Shown one piece after another: positions 34,262 to 42,804 of a stretch of DNA of 64,000 nucleotides; positions within the stretch are counted from its first letter, which is position 1, and every line of letters begins with the position of its first letter. This DNA is from Mesorhizobium tianshanense. GTDB lineage: Bacteria > Pseudomonadota > Alphaproteobacteria > Rhizobiales > Rhizobiaceae. Under the pieces are notes generated by a model. The model had not been told where the DNA came from. It was given only the letters and a program-made list of their open reading frames with translations, and searched no databases. The stretch is taken from assembly GCF_007830515.1 (NCBI RefSeq), contig NZ_VLKT01000028.1, positions 1 to 64,000 on the forward strand, in the 5' to 3' direction. The position numbers and the translations under genes were made by a program.

Positions 34262-34416
34262 CCCCTCCCCCTTGAGGGGAGGGTGGCCCGAAGAGCCGGG
34301 TGGGGTCGGTGGCGACGGGCTTCACCTTTCTTGGTCAAAACCCGTTATAGGTTGAGGCAGTTGAGGCGACCCCTCCCGCCGCGCTTCGCGCGGCAACCCT
34401 CCCAAGGGGGAGGGGC
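34262..34416. repeat. Palindromic mosaic element
   Basis: Its left end CCCCTCCCCCTTGAGGGGAGGGTGGCC and right end CAACCCTCCCAAGGGGGAGGGG are inverted copies. An inner GCCGCGCTTCGCGCGGC stem is also present. It lies between the mrp-type gene and the convergent CoxG-like gene, whose stop codon begins at the repeat border. Confidence 0.72.
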
Positions 34417-34866
34417 TCAGCCGCCGACCTTCTGGCCGAACGAGGAAAAAAACTGTCCGGCCAGCTTCTTCGACGTCGATTCGATCAGGCGACTACCGAG
34501 CTGGGCGATCTTGCCGCCGACATCGGCCTTGGCCGCATATCTGAGGATCGTCGCCTCCGGCCCATCGGCGGTCAGCGTCACATCGGCGCCGCCCTTGGCG
34601 AAGCCGGCGATGCCGCCCTTGCCTTCGCCCTGGATGGTGTAGGAATGCGGCGGGTTGAGGTTCTTCAACGTCACCTCGCCGTTGAACGTCGCCTTGATCG
34701 GCCCGATCTTGAGCACGACGGTCGCTCCCATCTCGGTGTCCGACTTCTTTTCGAGGCTCTGGCAGCCGGGAATGGTCTCTTTCAGAACCTCCGGGTCGTT
34801 CAGCGCTTCCCACACCTTTTGCAGGGGTGCGGCGATGCGCTCCTCGCCTTCGATCACCAAAGCCAT
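34417..34866 (-). CDS. CoxG-like SRPBCC protein
   Basis: This 149-residue cytoplasmic protein has the SRPBCC fold with the opening EERIAAPLQKVWEALNDPEVLKETIPGCQSLEK, characteristic of carbon monoxide dehydrogenase subunit G relatives. The tail reads GSRLIESTSKKLAGQFFSSF. CoxG proteins are thought to recruit CO dehydrogenase-type enzymes to the membrane, but many stand-alone homologues have no known partner. No coxSLM genes are in this window, so the link to CO oxidation is weak. Confidence 0.82.
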   Translation of the reverse strand: MALVIEGEERIAAPLQKVWEALNDPEVLKETIPGCQSLEKKSDTEMGATVVLKIGPIKATFNGEVTLKNLNPPHSYTIQGEGKGGIAGFAKGGADVTLTADGPEATILRYAAKADVGGKIAQLGSRLIESTSKKLAGQFFSSFGQKVGG

Positions 34867-34905
34867 GAAAATCTCCCCGACAAGACAGGCACGAAGCCTA
34901 TCGCA

Positions 34906-34970
34906 CCGGCCCGAAAATCGGAATCGATTTTCGGAAAGCACGATGCGAAGATTCAAGACGCTAGAGCAGG
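34906..34970. repeat. Dispersed repeat family A, copy 2 (partial)
   Basis: CCCGAAAATCGGAATCGATTTTCGG, an extended near-palindrome, is followed by AAAGCACGATGCGAAGATTCAAGACGC. It shares the central and right modules of the copy at 4965-5068 but lacks the final CAGCGTCC hairpin. It stands in the divergent region ahead of the sugar-acid dehydratase gene. Confidence 0.62.
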
Positions 34971-35050
34971 GCCGCTCACATGTCTATCGCACCAAAGTCC
35001 GGTTTCGGATCGCACGTCCCCCTTGCTTGCTCTCGCGCGTTGTCATATCG

Positions 35051-35065
35051 ATTTGTCATACAAAT
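35051..35065. promoter_or_regulatory. GntR(FadR-type) operator ahead of the sugar-acid dehydratase
   Basis: ATTTGT-CAT-ACAAAT is a perfect 15-base palindrome ending nine bases before the ATG. Its core TTGTCATACAA fits the T-N-G-T-N3-A-C-N-A consensus of FadR-subfamily GntR repressors. No GntR gene is adjacent, so the controlling protein would act from elsewhere. Confidence 0.65.
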
Positions 35066-35074
35066 ACGGAGACC

Positions 35075-36883
35075 ATGATGGCAGGCGCCCCTACCGGAAA
35101 GAAGAAATTTCGCTCGCAGGAGTGGTTCGACAATCCCGACAATCCGGGCATGACGGCGCTTTACCTCGAGCGCTACCTGAATTACGGGCTGACGCGCGCT
35201 GAACTGATGTCGGGCAAGCCGCTGATCGGCATCGCCCAGACCGGCTCGGATCTGTCGCCTTGCAACCGCCATCATCTCGAACTGGCCAAGCGCGTGCGCG
35301 AGGGGATCGTATCGATGGGCGGCATCCCTTTCGAATTTCCTTGCCACCCGATCCAGGAAACGGGCAAACGCCCGACCGCCGCACTTGACCGCAACCTTGC
35401 CTATCTCGGCCTGGTCGAGGTGCTCTACGGCTATCCGCTCGACGGCGTCGTGCTCACCATCGGCTGCGACAAGACGACGCCGGCCTTGCTGATGGCCGCG
35501 GCCACCGTCAACATCCCGGCCATCGCGCTGTCGGTCGGCCCGATGCTCAACGGCTGGCACAAGGGCAAGCGCACCGGCTCCGGCACCATCGTCTGGGAAT
35601 CACGCCAGCGCCTGTCGGCCGGCGAGATCGGCTATGACGAGTTCATGGACATCGTCGCCTCCTCGGCGCCGTCCACCGGCTATTGCAACACCATGGGCAC
35701 CGCCACCACAATGAATTCGCTGGCCGAGGCGCTCGGCATGCAGTTGCCGGGCTCGGCCGCCATTCCGGCGCCCTATCGAGAGCGCGGCCAGATCGCCTAC
35801 GAGACGGGAAAACGCATCGTCGACATGGTGCATGAGGATCTGAAGCCCTCCGACATCATGACCCGCAAGGCCTTCGAGAACGCCATCGTCGTCAATTCGG
35901 CCATCGGCGGCTCGACCAACGCGCCGATCCATCTCAACGCCATCGCCCGTCATCTCGGCGTGCCGCTCGACAACGACGATTGGCAGAAGGTCGGCCTCGA
36001 GATACCGCTCCTCGTCAATCTGCAGCCGTCGGGCGAATATCTCGGCGAGGATTATCACCATGCCGGTGGCGTGCCGGCGGTCGTGGCCGAACTGATGAAG
36101 GCCGGGCTGTTGCCTCATCCCGACGCCATCACCGTCAACGGCAAGACGATGGGCGATAATTGCAGCGCGGCCGTCAACGAGAATCTCGACGTCATCCGCA
36201 CCGTCGCCGAACCGCTGAAAGCCAATGCCGGCTTCATCAATCTCAAAGGCAATCTGTTCGATTCGGCGATCATGAAGACCAGCGGCATCTCGCCCGAATT
36301 CCGCGAACGCTATCTGTCCAATCCGAAGGATCCCGAGGCCTTCGAAGGCAACGCCATGGTCTTCGACGGGCCAGAGGATTACCACGCCCGCATCGACGAT
36401 CCGGCGCAAGGCATCGACGAGCACACGATCCTGTTCATGCGCGGTGCTGGTCCGATCGGTTATCCAGGCGGCGCCGAAGTCGTCAACATGCAGCCGCCGG
36501 CCCATCTCATCAAGAAGGGCATCCATGCGCTGGCCTGCATCGGGGACGGCCGCCAGTCGGGAACGTCGGGCTCGCCGTCGATCCTCAACGCCTCGCCCGA
36601 AGCCGCTATCGGCGGCGGGCTGGCGCTGTTGAAGACCGGCGACCGCGTCCGCATCGACCTGCGCAAGGGCACCGCCGACATTCTCGTCACCGACGACGAG
36701 ATCACGCGCCGCCGCGCCGAACTGCAGAACAATGGCGGCTATCACTATCCCAAGCACCAGACGCCGTGGCAGGAGATCCAGCGCGGCATGGTCGACCAGT
36801 TTTCCGAAGGAATGGTGCTGAAGCCGGCGGTCAAATACCAGGATGTGGCGCACACCAGCGGCGTGCCGCGGGACAATCACTAA
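35075..36883 (+). CDS. IlvD/Edd-family sugar-acid dehydratase (arabinonate/xylonate type)
   Basis: This 602-residue dehydratase is distantly related to IlvD and closer to L-arabinonate and D-xylonate dehydratases. Three cluster Cys are placed as in that branch: SPCNRHH, IGCDKTTPA and GYCNTMGTATTMNSL. The enzyme would remove water from a C5 or C6 aldonate to give a 2-keto-3-deoxy acid, using an iron-sulphur cluster and Mg. The ATG at 35075 is preceded by GGAGA, after a FadR-type operator. It is monocistronic, and the sugar-acid substrate cannot be fixed from sequence. Confidence 0.92.
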   Translation: MMAGAPTGKKKFRSQEWFDNPDNPGMTALYLERYLNYGLTRAELMSGKPLIGIAQTGSDLSPCNRHHLELAKRVREGIVSMGGIPFEFPCHPIQETGKRPTAALDRNLAYLGLVEVLYGYPLDGVVLTIGCDKTTPALLMAAATVNIPAIALSVGPMLNGWHKGKRTGSGTIVWESRQRLSAGEIGYDEFMDIVASSAPSTGYCNTMGTATTMNSLAEALGMQLPGSAAIPAPYRERGQIAYETGKRIVDMVHEDLKPSDIMTRKAFENAIVVNSAIGGSTNAPIHLNAIARHLGVPLDNDDWQKVGLEIPLLVNLQPSGEYLGEDYHHAGGVPAVVAELMKAGLLPHPDAITVNGKTMGDNCSAAVNENLDVIRTVAEPLKANAGFINLKGNLFDSAIMKTSGISPEFRERYLSNPKDPEAFEGNAMVFDGPEDYHARIDDPAQGIDEHTILFMRGAGPIGYPGGAEVVNMQPPAHLIKKGIHALACIGDGRQSGTSGSPSILNASPEAAIGGGLALLKTGDRVRIDLRKGTADILVTDDEITRRRAELQNNGGYHYPKHQTPWQEIQRGMVDQFSEGMVLKPAVKYQDVAHTSGVPRDNH

Positions 36884-36897
36884 ACGCCGCCGCGCGT

Positions 36898-36925
36898 CTT
36901 CCTTCTCCCCACGGGGAGAAGGAAG
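36898..36925. terminator. Perfect 13-bp hairpin between convergent genes
   Basis: CTTCCTTCTCCCC (36898-36910) pairs perfectly with GGGGAGAAGGAAG (36913-36925) across two bases. It lies between the dehydratase stop and the stop of the reverse GFA gene and could end both transcripts. There is no clear T tract on either side. Confidence 0.55.
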
Positions 36926-36945
36926 AGCCGTCGCCCAAGCGGCGC

Positions 36946-37365
36946 CTATAGATAGCTGGTGATCTCGGGCGCTTCCATCTGCCTGTCGCGCTTGCCGTCC
37001 TCGTAGACGATGGGTGCCGAGGCCAACTCCTCTTCGGTGACGTCGTCGAGGCAGGCGACGTTCACCGCCCAGAAGTTTCCGCCCATGAAGTCGAGATAGC
37101 CACGCGAGAGAAAATTCGCGCCGCAGTTCGGGCACATATAGTGGTTGATGTCGCCCTCCGGCCAGTTGGACGGGATTGCCTTGTATTCCCGCATCCGGTC
37201 GCGGCCATCCGTCACCCGCACGGCCTCGTAGGCGGCGAAGGATTTCCGGTAACCGAGCTTCCAGCAGAAGCTGCAATTGCATTTGCGGATGCCTTCGGCG
37301 AGGTCGATATCGGCTTCGAAGCGCACCGCGCCGCAATGACAGCTGCCATGATAGGTCTTTTTCAT
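36946..37365 (-). CDS. GFA/CENP-V-family zinc protein
   Basis: This 139-residue protein has a zinc site made from CHCGAVRFE near the N-terminus, CNCSFC after it, and CPNCGANF later, the pattern of the glutathione-dependent formaldehyde-activating fold. Most stand-alone members have no proven formaldehyde activity. It is near, but not part of, the ArsR/SRPBCC pair upstream on the same strand, with a gap of 67 bases, so the three may share a transcript. Confidence 0.87.
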   Translation of the reverse strand: MKKTYHGSCHCGAVRFEADIDLAEGIRKCNCSFCWKLGYRKSFAAYEAVRVTDGRDRMREYKAIPSNWPEGDINHYMCPNCGANFLSRGYLDFMGGNFWAVNVACLDDVTEEELASAPIVYEDGKRDRQMEAPEITSYL

Positions 37366-37432
37366 CGTCTTGCCTCGTGGGTCTTGAATTGTGTTGGCTG
37401 CGCCCGACAGGCCTGTCGAGCGAGACTTCCTC

Positions 37433-37900
37433 TCAAAGGCTCGCCAGATAGACGCCGAGCCTGTCCAGGCATTCGCTCCAGCCCTCGATATGAGAATCCC
37501 GGGTTTCGATGACGGCGAACGGCTCCTGCCTGAAAGTCAGCCGTGTGCGGCCGCCTTCAGCGGCCATGGTCACCGCCACCATTGTTTCAAATCGACCCTG
37601 GAAGTCGCCGTCGTCCCAAGCAAATGTGAACACGATGCGCTTTGCCTCGACAATCTCGCGAAAGATCCCCGACATGGCATAGGTCAGGCCGTCGGGCCCG
37701 TGGATAAGGTGGCGGTAGCGTCCGCCTTCGCGGAATTCGAATATATCCGTGGTCGAGGAAAAATTCTTCGGACCCCACCAGCGCACCAGATGCTCCGGCG
37801 TCGTCCACAGCTTGAACACCAGACCCGGCGGTGCATCGAACAGGCGCGAAATCTCCAGTGCGTATTTTGGTGCTTCGGCTGTCTCAGTTCTTGCGGCCAT
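37433..37900 (-). CDS. AHSA1/SRPBCC-domain protein
   Basis: This 155-residue cytoplasmic protein contains the AHSA1-type START-like fold, with the hallmark LEISRLFDAPPGLVFKLWTTPEHLVRWWGPKNFS and a late HIEGWSECLDRLGVYLASL helix. Such proteins bind a hydrophobic ligand in a deep cavity; the ligand is unknown. It overlaps the ArsR gene by 17 bases. This ArsR/AHSA1 pairing is common in Rhizobiales. Confidence 0.88.
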   Translation of the reverse strand: MAARTETAEAPKYALEISRLFDAPPGLVFKLWTTPEHLVRWWGPKNFSSTTDIFEFREGGRYRHLIHGPDGLTYAMSGIFREIVEAKRIVFTFAWDDGDFQGRFETMVAVTMAAEGGRTRLTFRQEPFAVIETRDSHIEGWSECLDRLGVYLASL

Positions 37901-38234
37901 CCGGGTCTCCCTTGGTCTGGATTTCCTTGAGATAGTCGGCCATGCGGTCGAAACTGTCGTCCCAGAAGCGGCGATAGTGCTCCAGCCAGCCGGCTACTTC
38001 CTTCAGCGGCCCGGCTTCCAGCCGGCACGGCCGCCACTGCGCCTCCCGTCCGCGCGTGATGAGCCCGGCGCGTTCCAGCACTTTCAAGTGCTTGGAGATG
38101 GCTGGCAGGCTCATCTCGAACGGCGCGGCCAGTTCGTTCACCGTCGCTTCGCCAAGCGCCAGCCTTGCCAATATGGCGCGCCGTGTCGGATCGGCCAATG
38201 TCGCAAAGGTCGCTGAGAGATGGTCAGTTGGCAT
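37884..38234 (-). CDS. ArsR-family winged-helix repressor
   Basis: This 116-residue regulator has the ArsR winged helix (LADPTRRAILARLALGEATVNELAAPFEMSLPAISKHLKVLERAGLI, then RGREAQWRP). The metal Cys pair typical of ArsR proper (ELCVC) is absent: the region reads ATVNELA. So metal sensing is unlikely and an SdpR-like or ligand-linked role is more plausible. It is the first gene of the operon with the AHSA1 protein. An AT-rich repeat array lies just upstream. Confidence 0.9.
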   Translation of the reverse strand: MPTDHLSATFATLADPTRRAILARLALGEATVNELAAPFEMSLPAISKHLKVLERAGLITRGREAQWRPCRLEAGPLKEVAGWLEHYRRFWDDSFDRMADYLKEIQTKGDPDGRKN

Positions 38235-38247
38235 ATCGATTAGCCTG

Positions 38248-38272
38248 AAAGTTAATTAACCTATAAGTTAAA
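38248..38272. promoter_or_regulatory. Probable ArsR operator/promoter
   Basis: The block contains GTTAATTAAC, a perfect 10-base palindrome (38251-38260), followed by a second AAGTTAA at 38265-38271, so the motif AAGTTAA occurs twice in the same direction. It lies 14-38 bases upstream of the ArsR start and is strongly AT-rich, suiting both operator and -10 function. Confidence 0.55.
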
Positions 38273-38498
38273 TACAGGTGACCTGTCCGCCTGTCAACCC
38301 GCGCAAGGTGCCAGTGCATTGACCTGTGTCCTTTTTCCCTGAACCGCTTGGCGGACAGAGTGGGATGAGGACGAGGGATGATGCTTGACAAGCGGGCACT
38401 ACAAATCCACGATCATAACAAGGGGTGCATCGCGACGACCCCGTGAGGCGTCAGCCCAACGTTCGCGTCCAAGCTTCTCTCTCAAAGAGGTGGACGCC

Positions 38499-39317
38499 AT
38501 GCCGTCGACAACCGCTATTACCGTATCACAACTATCCCGCCTGATTGGTCTGCCGGGCGCGCCCGCAATCATCGACGTTCGCATCGAAGATGATTACAAC
38601 GCCGATCCGCGCCTGCTGCCGGCCTCAAACCGGCGTGATTTCAAAACCGTATCGACCTGGGCCTCAGAATTCGCCGGCAGCCGAGTGGCGGTCGTCTGCC
38701 AAAAAGGGCAGAAGCTCTCGCAAGGCGTGGCCGCCTGGCTGCGGCATGAGGGCGTCGGCGCCGAATCGCTGGAAGGCGGGTTCGAAGCCTGGCGCGATGC
38801 CAAGGGGCCGTTGATCCACGCCGGCAAGATACCGCCTCGCGATGAAAAAGGCCGCACCGTGTGGGTGACGCGGACCCGCCCCAAGGTCGATCGCATCGCT
38901 TGTCCCTGGCTGATCCGGCGTTTCATCGATCCGGGCGCGGTCTTCCTCTTTGTCGAGGCGGCCGAGGTGTCGGCCGTCGCGGATCGCTTTCGGGCCGTGC
39001 CGTTCGACATCGACAATGTGTTCTGGACTCACCGGGGCGAACGCTGCACTTTCGACACGATGATCGAAGAGTTCGGGCTCGACTCCGAGGCGCTCGACCG
39101 CCTGGCCATGATCGTGCGCGCAGCCGATACCGCAAGCCTCGATCTGGTTCCCCAGGCGGCCGGATTCCTGGCCGCCTCGCTTGGCCTGTCGCGGATGTTT
39201 CGCGACGATCTGGAACAGTTGGAGGCAGGCATGCTGCTTTACGACGCGTTTTTCCGATGGTGCCGCGACGCCACCGAGGAAACGCACAACTGGCCAAGCG
39301 CGAGCAAGCCAGCATGA
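38499..39317 (+). CDS. chrB: Rhodanese-ChrB fusion protein
   Basis: This 272-residue protein has an N-terminal rhodanese-like half (VSQLSRLIGLPGAPAIIDVRIEDDY, with Cys67 in VVCQKGQKL at the active-loop position). A C-terminal ChrB domain follows, beginning WVTRTRPKVDRIACPWLIRRFIDPGAVFLFV. ChrB is the chromate-responsive regulator of chrA in many alphaproteobacteria. Here the DNA-binding N-terminus of classic ChrB is replaced by the rhodanese part, so a regulatory role is not certain. The start at 38499 is preceded by AAAGAGG. Its TGA overlaps the ATG of chrA. Confidence 0.85.
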   Translation: MPSTTAITVSQLSRLIGLPGAPAIIDVRIEDDYNADPRLLPASNRRDFKTVSTWASEFAGSRVAVVCQKGQKLSQGVAAWLRHEGVGAESLEGGFEAWRDAKGPLIHAGKIPPRDEKGRTVWVTRTRPKVDRIACPWLIRRFIDPGAVFLFVEAAEVSAVADRFRAVPFDIDNVFWTHRGERCTFDTMIEEFGLDSEALDRLAMIVRAADTASLDLVPQAAGFLAASLGLSRMFRDDLEQLEAGMLLYDAFFRWCRDATEETHNWPSASKPA

Positions 39318-40741
39318 GCACCCTTGCTTCGGGAAAACCGGGGGCTTCTGACAAGACGGGGGCTTCGGAAAAAACGGACGAGATCGTCCAGGCCCCGGCT
39401 GCGCCAACCTTCAGCGAAGGCGTAAAGCTCTGGGCGAAAATCGGCCTGCTCAGCTTCGGCGGGCCGGCCGGGCAGATCGCGCTCATGCATAGAGAACTGG
39501 TCGAGGAGCGGCGTTGGATCGGCGAGCAACGTTTCCTGCATGCGCTGAACTACTGCATGCTGCTGCCCGGCCCTGAAGCTCAGCAGCTCGCCATCTATAT
39601 CGGCTGGCTGCTGCACCGGACGATCGGCGGCCTGGTCGCCGGCATCCTCTTCGTCGCGCCGGGTGCGCTTGTGATCCTCGCCCTGAGCATCCTCTATGCG
39701 CTGTATGGCGACGCCCCGCTGGTCGAGGCGCTGTTTTTCGGGGTGAAAGCGGCCGTGCTCGCCGTCGTGATCGAAGCGATGGTCCGGATCGGACGACGCG
39801 CCTTGAAGAATAGGGTCATGGTGTCGATCGCGCTCGCCGCCTTCATCGCCATCTATGCATTGAACGTGCCGTTTCCGCTCATCATCCTGCTTGCCGGCCT
39901 GACGGGCTGGATCGGAAACCGTATTGCGCCGGCCCTCTTTTCCGGCGCGGCGCACGGCACGGACGCGATTCACGACATCAAGGGCGCGGTCGATCTGATG
40001 TTCGAACGCGGCGAGCTGACCCACGTCAGGCCGACGCGATGGCATGCGCCGCGCACTTTGGCGATCTGGCTGCCGATCTGGCTCGCCCCCGTCCTTCTGA
40101 TCTGGGCATTCACCGGATCCGCCAGCGTGTGGACGCAGATCGGTGGCTTCTTCAGCGTCATGGCGGTCGTCACCTTCGGCGGCGCCTACGCAGTCCTGGC
40201 CTATGTCGCGCAGGCAGCGGTCGAATCCTTCGGCTGGCTCGCACCCGGTGAGATGGTCGATGGCCTCGGACTTGCCGAAACGACGCCCGGTCCGCTCATC
40301 CTGGTCCTGCAGTTTGTCGGCTTCCTTGCCGCGTTCCGCCAATCCGGATCGTTGAGCCCGCTGCTTGCCGGGTCGCTTGGGGCGATGCTCACGCTGTGGG
40401 CGACGTTCACCCCTTGCTTCTTCTGGATATTCCTCGGCGGCCCCTACATCGAATCTCTGCGCGGCAACAAGGCGCTGTCGGCGGCGCTGGGCGCGATCAC
40501 CGCCGCCGTCGTAGGCGTCATCATGAATCTCGCTCTATGGTTCGCCTTGCACGTCATCTTCGGCGAGGTGCGCAACGTCGGCCTTGGCATGGACGTGCCG
40601 GTGTTTTCATCGATCGACTGGCGCGCGGCGCTGCTGTCATTGGCCGCCATGATCGCCATCCTGAAGCTGAAGATCGGCATGCTGCCGACGTTGGCGGGAT
40701 CGGCCCTCGCCGGTGTTTTGTTGCTGTCGGCGAGCGGGTAG
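39314..40741 (+). CDS. chrA: Chromate efflux transporter
   Basis: This 475-residue inner-membrane protein carries two related CHR halves. The first half opens with SFGGPAGQIALMHRELVEERRWIGEQRFLHALNYCMLLPGPEAQQLAIYIGWL, and the second contains VVTFGGAYAVLAYVAQ and ETTPGPLILVLQFVGFLAAF. That is the two-domain long-chain chromate transporter layout, with about ten membrane helices. The hydrophilic N-terminal 38 residues carry a KPGASDKTGASEKT direct repeat. Its ATG overlaps the chrB stop, so the two are coupled. It exports chromate and possibly related oxyanions. Confidence 0.93.
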   Translation: MSTLASGKPGASDKTGASEKTDEIVQAPAAPTFSEGVKLWAKIGLLSFGGPAGQIALMHRELVEERRWIGEQRFLHALNYCMLLPGPEAQQLAIYIGWLLHRTIGGLVAGILFVAPGALVILALSILYALYGDAPLVEALFFGVKAAVLAVVIEAMVRIGRRALKNRVMVSIALAAFIAIYALNVPFPLIILLAGLTGWIGNRIAPALFSGAAHGTDAIHDIKGAVDLMFERGELTHVRPTRWHAPRTLAIWLPIWLAPVLLIWAFTGSASVWTQIGGFFSVMAVVTFGGAYAVLAYVAQAAVESFGWLAPGEMVDGLGLAETTPGPLILVLQFVGFLAAFRQSGSLSPLLAGSLGAMLTLWATFTPCFFWIFLGGPYIESLRGNKALSAALGAITAAVVGVIMNLALWFALHVIFGEVRNVGLGMDVPVFSSIDWRAALLSLAAMIAILKLKIGMLPTLAGSALAGVLLLSASG

Positions 40742-40794
40742 TGGCTGCGCGACCGCCGCTACGCTGCGGTTTCGGGCATTCGGATAGGAACATC

Positions 40795-41193
40795 ATGGCG
40801 AGACGGCGCTCTTCCCTAGGCTTCCTCGGAATGTTCGGCCGTTCAGGCGACCTCAGGCAACTCGACGCCGCGTTGCGCGGCGTCGACCTTCACCCCGCCC
40901 TTGTGCCGGAGGGAGCAAAGCTCACCATCGTCAATCTGATGAAGGATCACTGGCCCGACGAGCCGCCGCCACAAGCCTATCCGCCGGTGGCACTGCTGCT
41001 TGGCTATTGTATTGCCGGGCCGGAAGCGTTCGAACTGTCCAATGGTCGTGAAGATACGCTGGATGCGGAGCGCCGGATCGAGACCGCACTTGAGATCGGC
41101 GACAGCTTCGATGCGCAAATCATACTGATGACGCTGCATGCCAAGCTGATTAGTGGCGAGGTCGTCGAGCGCTACGGGTTGAGCACGGACTGA
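40795..41193 (+). CDS. Conserved hypothetical protein
   Basis: This 132-residue protein begins with a basic stretch (ARRRSSLGFLGMFGRSGDLRQLDAAL) and then a soluble alpha-rich domain (PEGAKLTIVNLMKDHWPDEPPPQAYPPVALLLGYCIAGPEAFELSNG, then RIETALEIGDSFDAQIILMTLHAKLI). No signal peptide, metal site or known domain is recognised. It lies 53 bases after chrA on the same strand, so it could be a third gene of that operon, but no functional link is visible. Confidence 0.55.
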   Translation: MARRRSSLGFLGMFGRSGDLRQLDAALRGVDLHPALVPEGAKLTIVNLMKDHWPDEPPPQAYPPVALLLGYCIAGPEAFELSNGREDTLDAERRIETALEIGDSFDAQIILMTLHAKLISGEVVERYGLSTD

Positions 41194-41214
41194 CCGTTCC
41201 GCGGACAAGCGTGC

Positions 41215-42804
41215 TCAGCCGCCCATGCCGCTGCGCGGCAGCTGGATCAGATTGCCGAAGCGCGCGCGCAACTTGTCGTCGACCGGCTTCGGCACATGGC
41301 GTGGGAAGCGCTCGGCGAGGATGCGTTTCTTCTCGATGATCGCCCGTTGCAGGATGTCGGGCCTGCCCTTCTCGTTCCATTCCTTCGGCGAAAAGCGGTC
41401 GCCGACCGCCGGATAGAAATATTCGGTCTGCATCAGCCGCAGCGTCTGCTCGTTGCCGAGATAGTGACCCGGCCCCTTCAGGCAGACGTCGGCAATGGTG
41501 TTGATCGACAGCGACTCGTCGGTCACCTCGATGCCGCGCACGCAGCGCAGGCAATGACCGAGCATGTCGTTGTCGATGATCAGGCTTTCCAGGCAAAAGC
41601 CGAGCAGCGAGGCGTGCATGCCGGCCGATTCGTAGACGAGGTTGAGGCCGGCAAGGCCGGCCATCACATCGGTGATGCCCTTTTCGTAGCCGGACTGAAT
41701 ATCAGGCAGTTTCGAATCCGTCATGCCGGCGGCCGAACCACCTGGCAGGTCGTAGAATTGCGCCATCTGGGCGCAGGCCGCGGTCAGCACCGCCTGCTCG
41801 GCCGAGCCGCCCGACATCGCGCCGGTCCTGAGGTCCGAGACGAACGGCCAGGTGCCGAAGATCGCCGGATGGCCGGGCTTGATGGCGTTGACGTAGACGA
41901 GGCCGGCGAGCACCTCGGCCACCGCTTGCACCACCGCACCGGCGATCGCCGCCGGCGCCGTGGCGCCCGCCTGGCCGGCAGAGAGCAGGAGGATCGGGAT
42001 GCCGCCTTCGACGCAGGCCTCGAGCACGCCGCAGGCGTCCTCGGCGAATTTCATCGGCGGCACGACGAAGCAATTCGAATTCGACACGAACGGCCGGGCG
42101 CGGAAGTTTTCCTCGCCGCCGGCAATCGCATAGAGCATGTCGAGCGCCGGCTTGACGTTCTCGCGCACCGTGAAGGACGTGCCGACATGCTTCGACGTGC
42201 CCATCACGCAGGCGTAAAGCGTGTTGAAATCCATGTCGAGCGGATCGGGAATGTCGCGCGGCACCATCGGCCGCTGGAAGAAATGGATGTTGTCGAGCCC
42301 TTCGACGATGCGGGCGGCGTCGTAGATGTCCTGCAGCAGCGACTCGCGATACTCGCGTTTCTCGACATCGACCAGATGCACGGCGGCCCCCGCCGTGCCG
42401 TAATGCACGCGCTTGCCCTGGATCACCATGTCGTGCCTGGGATCCTGGCCGTGCAGCGTGAAATGCCGCGCCGCATTTTTGATGGTGTCGAGGACGAGGG
42501 CGCGCGGAAAACGAATGCGGCCGTCCTCGCCGAGGGTGGCGCCGGCCTTAGTCAGTGCCTCGATGCAGGACGGGATGGCGTTGGCGAAGCCGACCGTCTC
42601 CAGAAGAGTCAACACCGCTTCATGGATGCGCTCGCGGTCGTTTTCGCTGAGCGGTCCGTAGCTTCCGCCTTCGAGTCCCGCGCGCACCGGCCTGATATCG
42701 TCGGCAAGTGGCGCCGCCCGCATGGCGCGGCGCGCTTCGCGCCCACCGGAGCGCCGCGAACGTTGGTCCGTGGGCGTATCCGGCTTCTCAACAGCCACTG
42801 ACAT
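41215..42804 (-). CDS. MttB-family methyltransferase without pyrrolysine
   Basis: This 529-residue protein aligns over its length with trimethylamine methyltransferase MttB, for example LSENDRERIHEAVLTLLETVGFANAIPSCIEAL and MHASLLGFCLESLIIDNDMLG. The frame has no internal TAG, so it is the non-pyrrolysine type. Relatives demethylate glycine betaine, proline betaine or carnitine and need a corrinoid partner protein. No corrinoid protein or methyltransferase partner is in this window, so the activity here is inferred. It lies 173 bases downstream of, and co-directional with, a MocR-type regulator. Confidence 0.88.
   Translation of the reverse strand: MSVAVEKPDTPTDQRSRRSGGREARRAMRAAPLADDIRPVRAGLEGGSYGPLSENDRERIHEAVLTLLETVGFANAIPSCIEALTKAGATLGEDGRIRFPRALVLDTIKNAARHFTLHGQDPRHDMVIQGKRVHYGTAGAAVHLVDVEKREYRESLLQDIYDAARIVEGLDNIHFFQRPMVPRDIPDPLDMDFNTLYACVMGTSKHVGTSFTVRENVKPALDMLYAIAGGEENFRARPFVSNSNCFVVPPMKFAEDACGVLEACVEGGIPILLLSAGQAGATAPAAIAGAVVQAVAEVLAGLVYVNAIKPGHPAIFGTWPFVSDLRTGAMSGGSAEQAVLTAACAQMAQFYDLPGGSAAGMTDSKLPDIQSGYEKGITDVMAGLAGLNLVYESAGMHASLLGFCLESLIIDNDMLGHCLRCVRGIEVTDESLSINTIADVCLKGPGHYLGNEQTLRLMQTEYFYPAVGDRFSPKEWNEKGRPDILQRAIIEKKRILAERFPRHVPKPVDDKLRARFGNLIQLPRSGMGG

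Noticed and set aside
34417..34866. CO dehydrogenase system suggested by the CoxG-like protein
   Set aside because: No coxS, coxM or coxL genes are present, and solitary CoxG-like proteins are common.
41296..42801. Long plus-strand open frame of about 500 codons opposite the MttB-type gene
   Set aside because: It is a mirror of the GC-rich codon pattern of the real gene and has a His/Arg/Gly-rich composition with no motifs.
41215..42804. Possible pyrrolysine-containing trimethylamine methyltransferase
   Set aside because: There is no in-frame TAG anywhere in the gene, so it is the non-pyrrolysine type.
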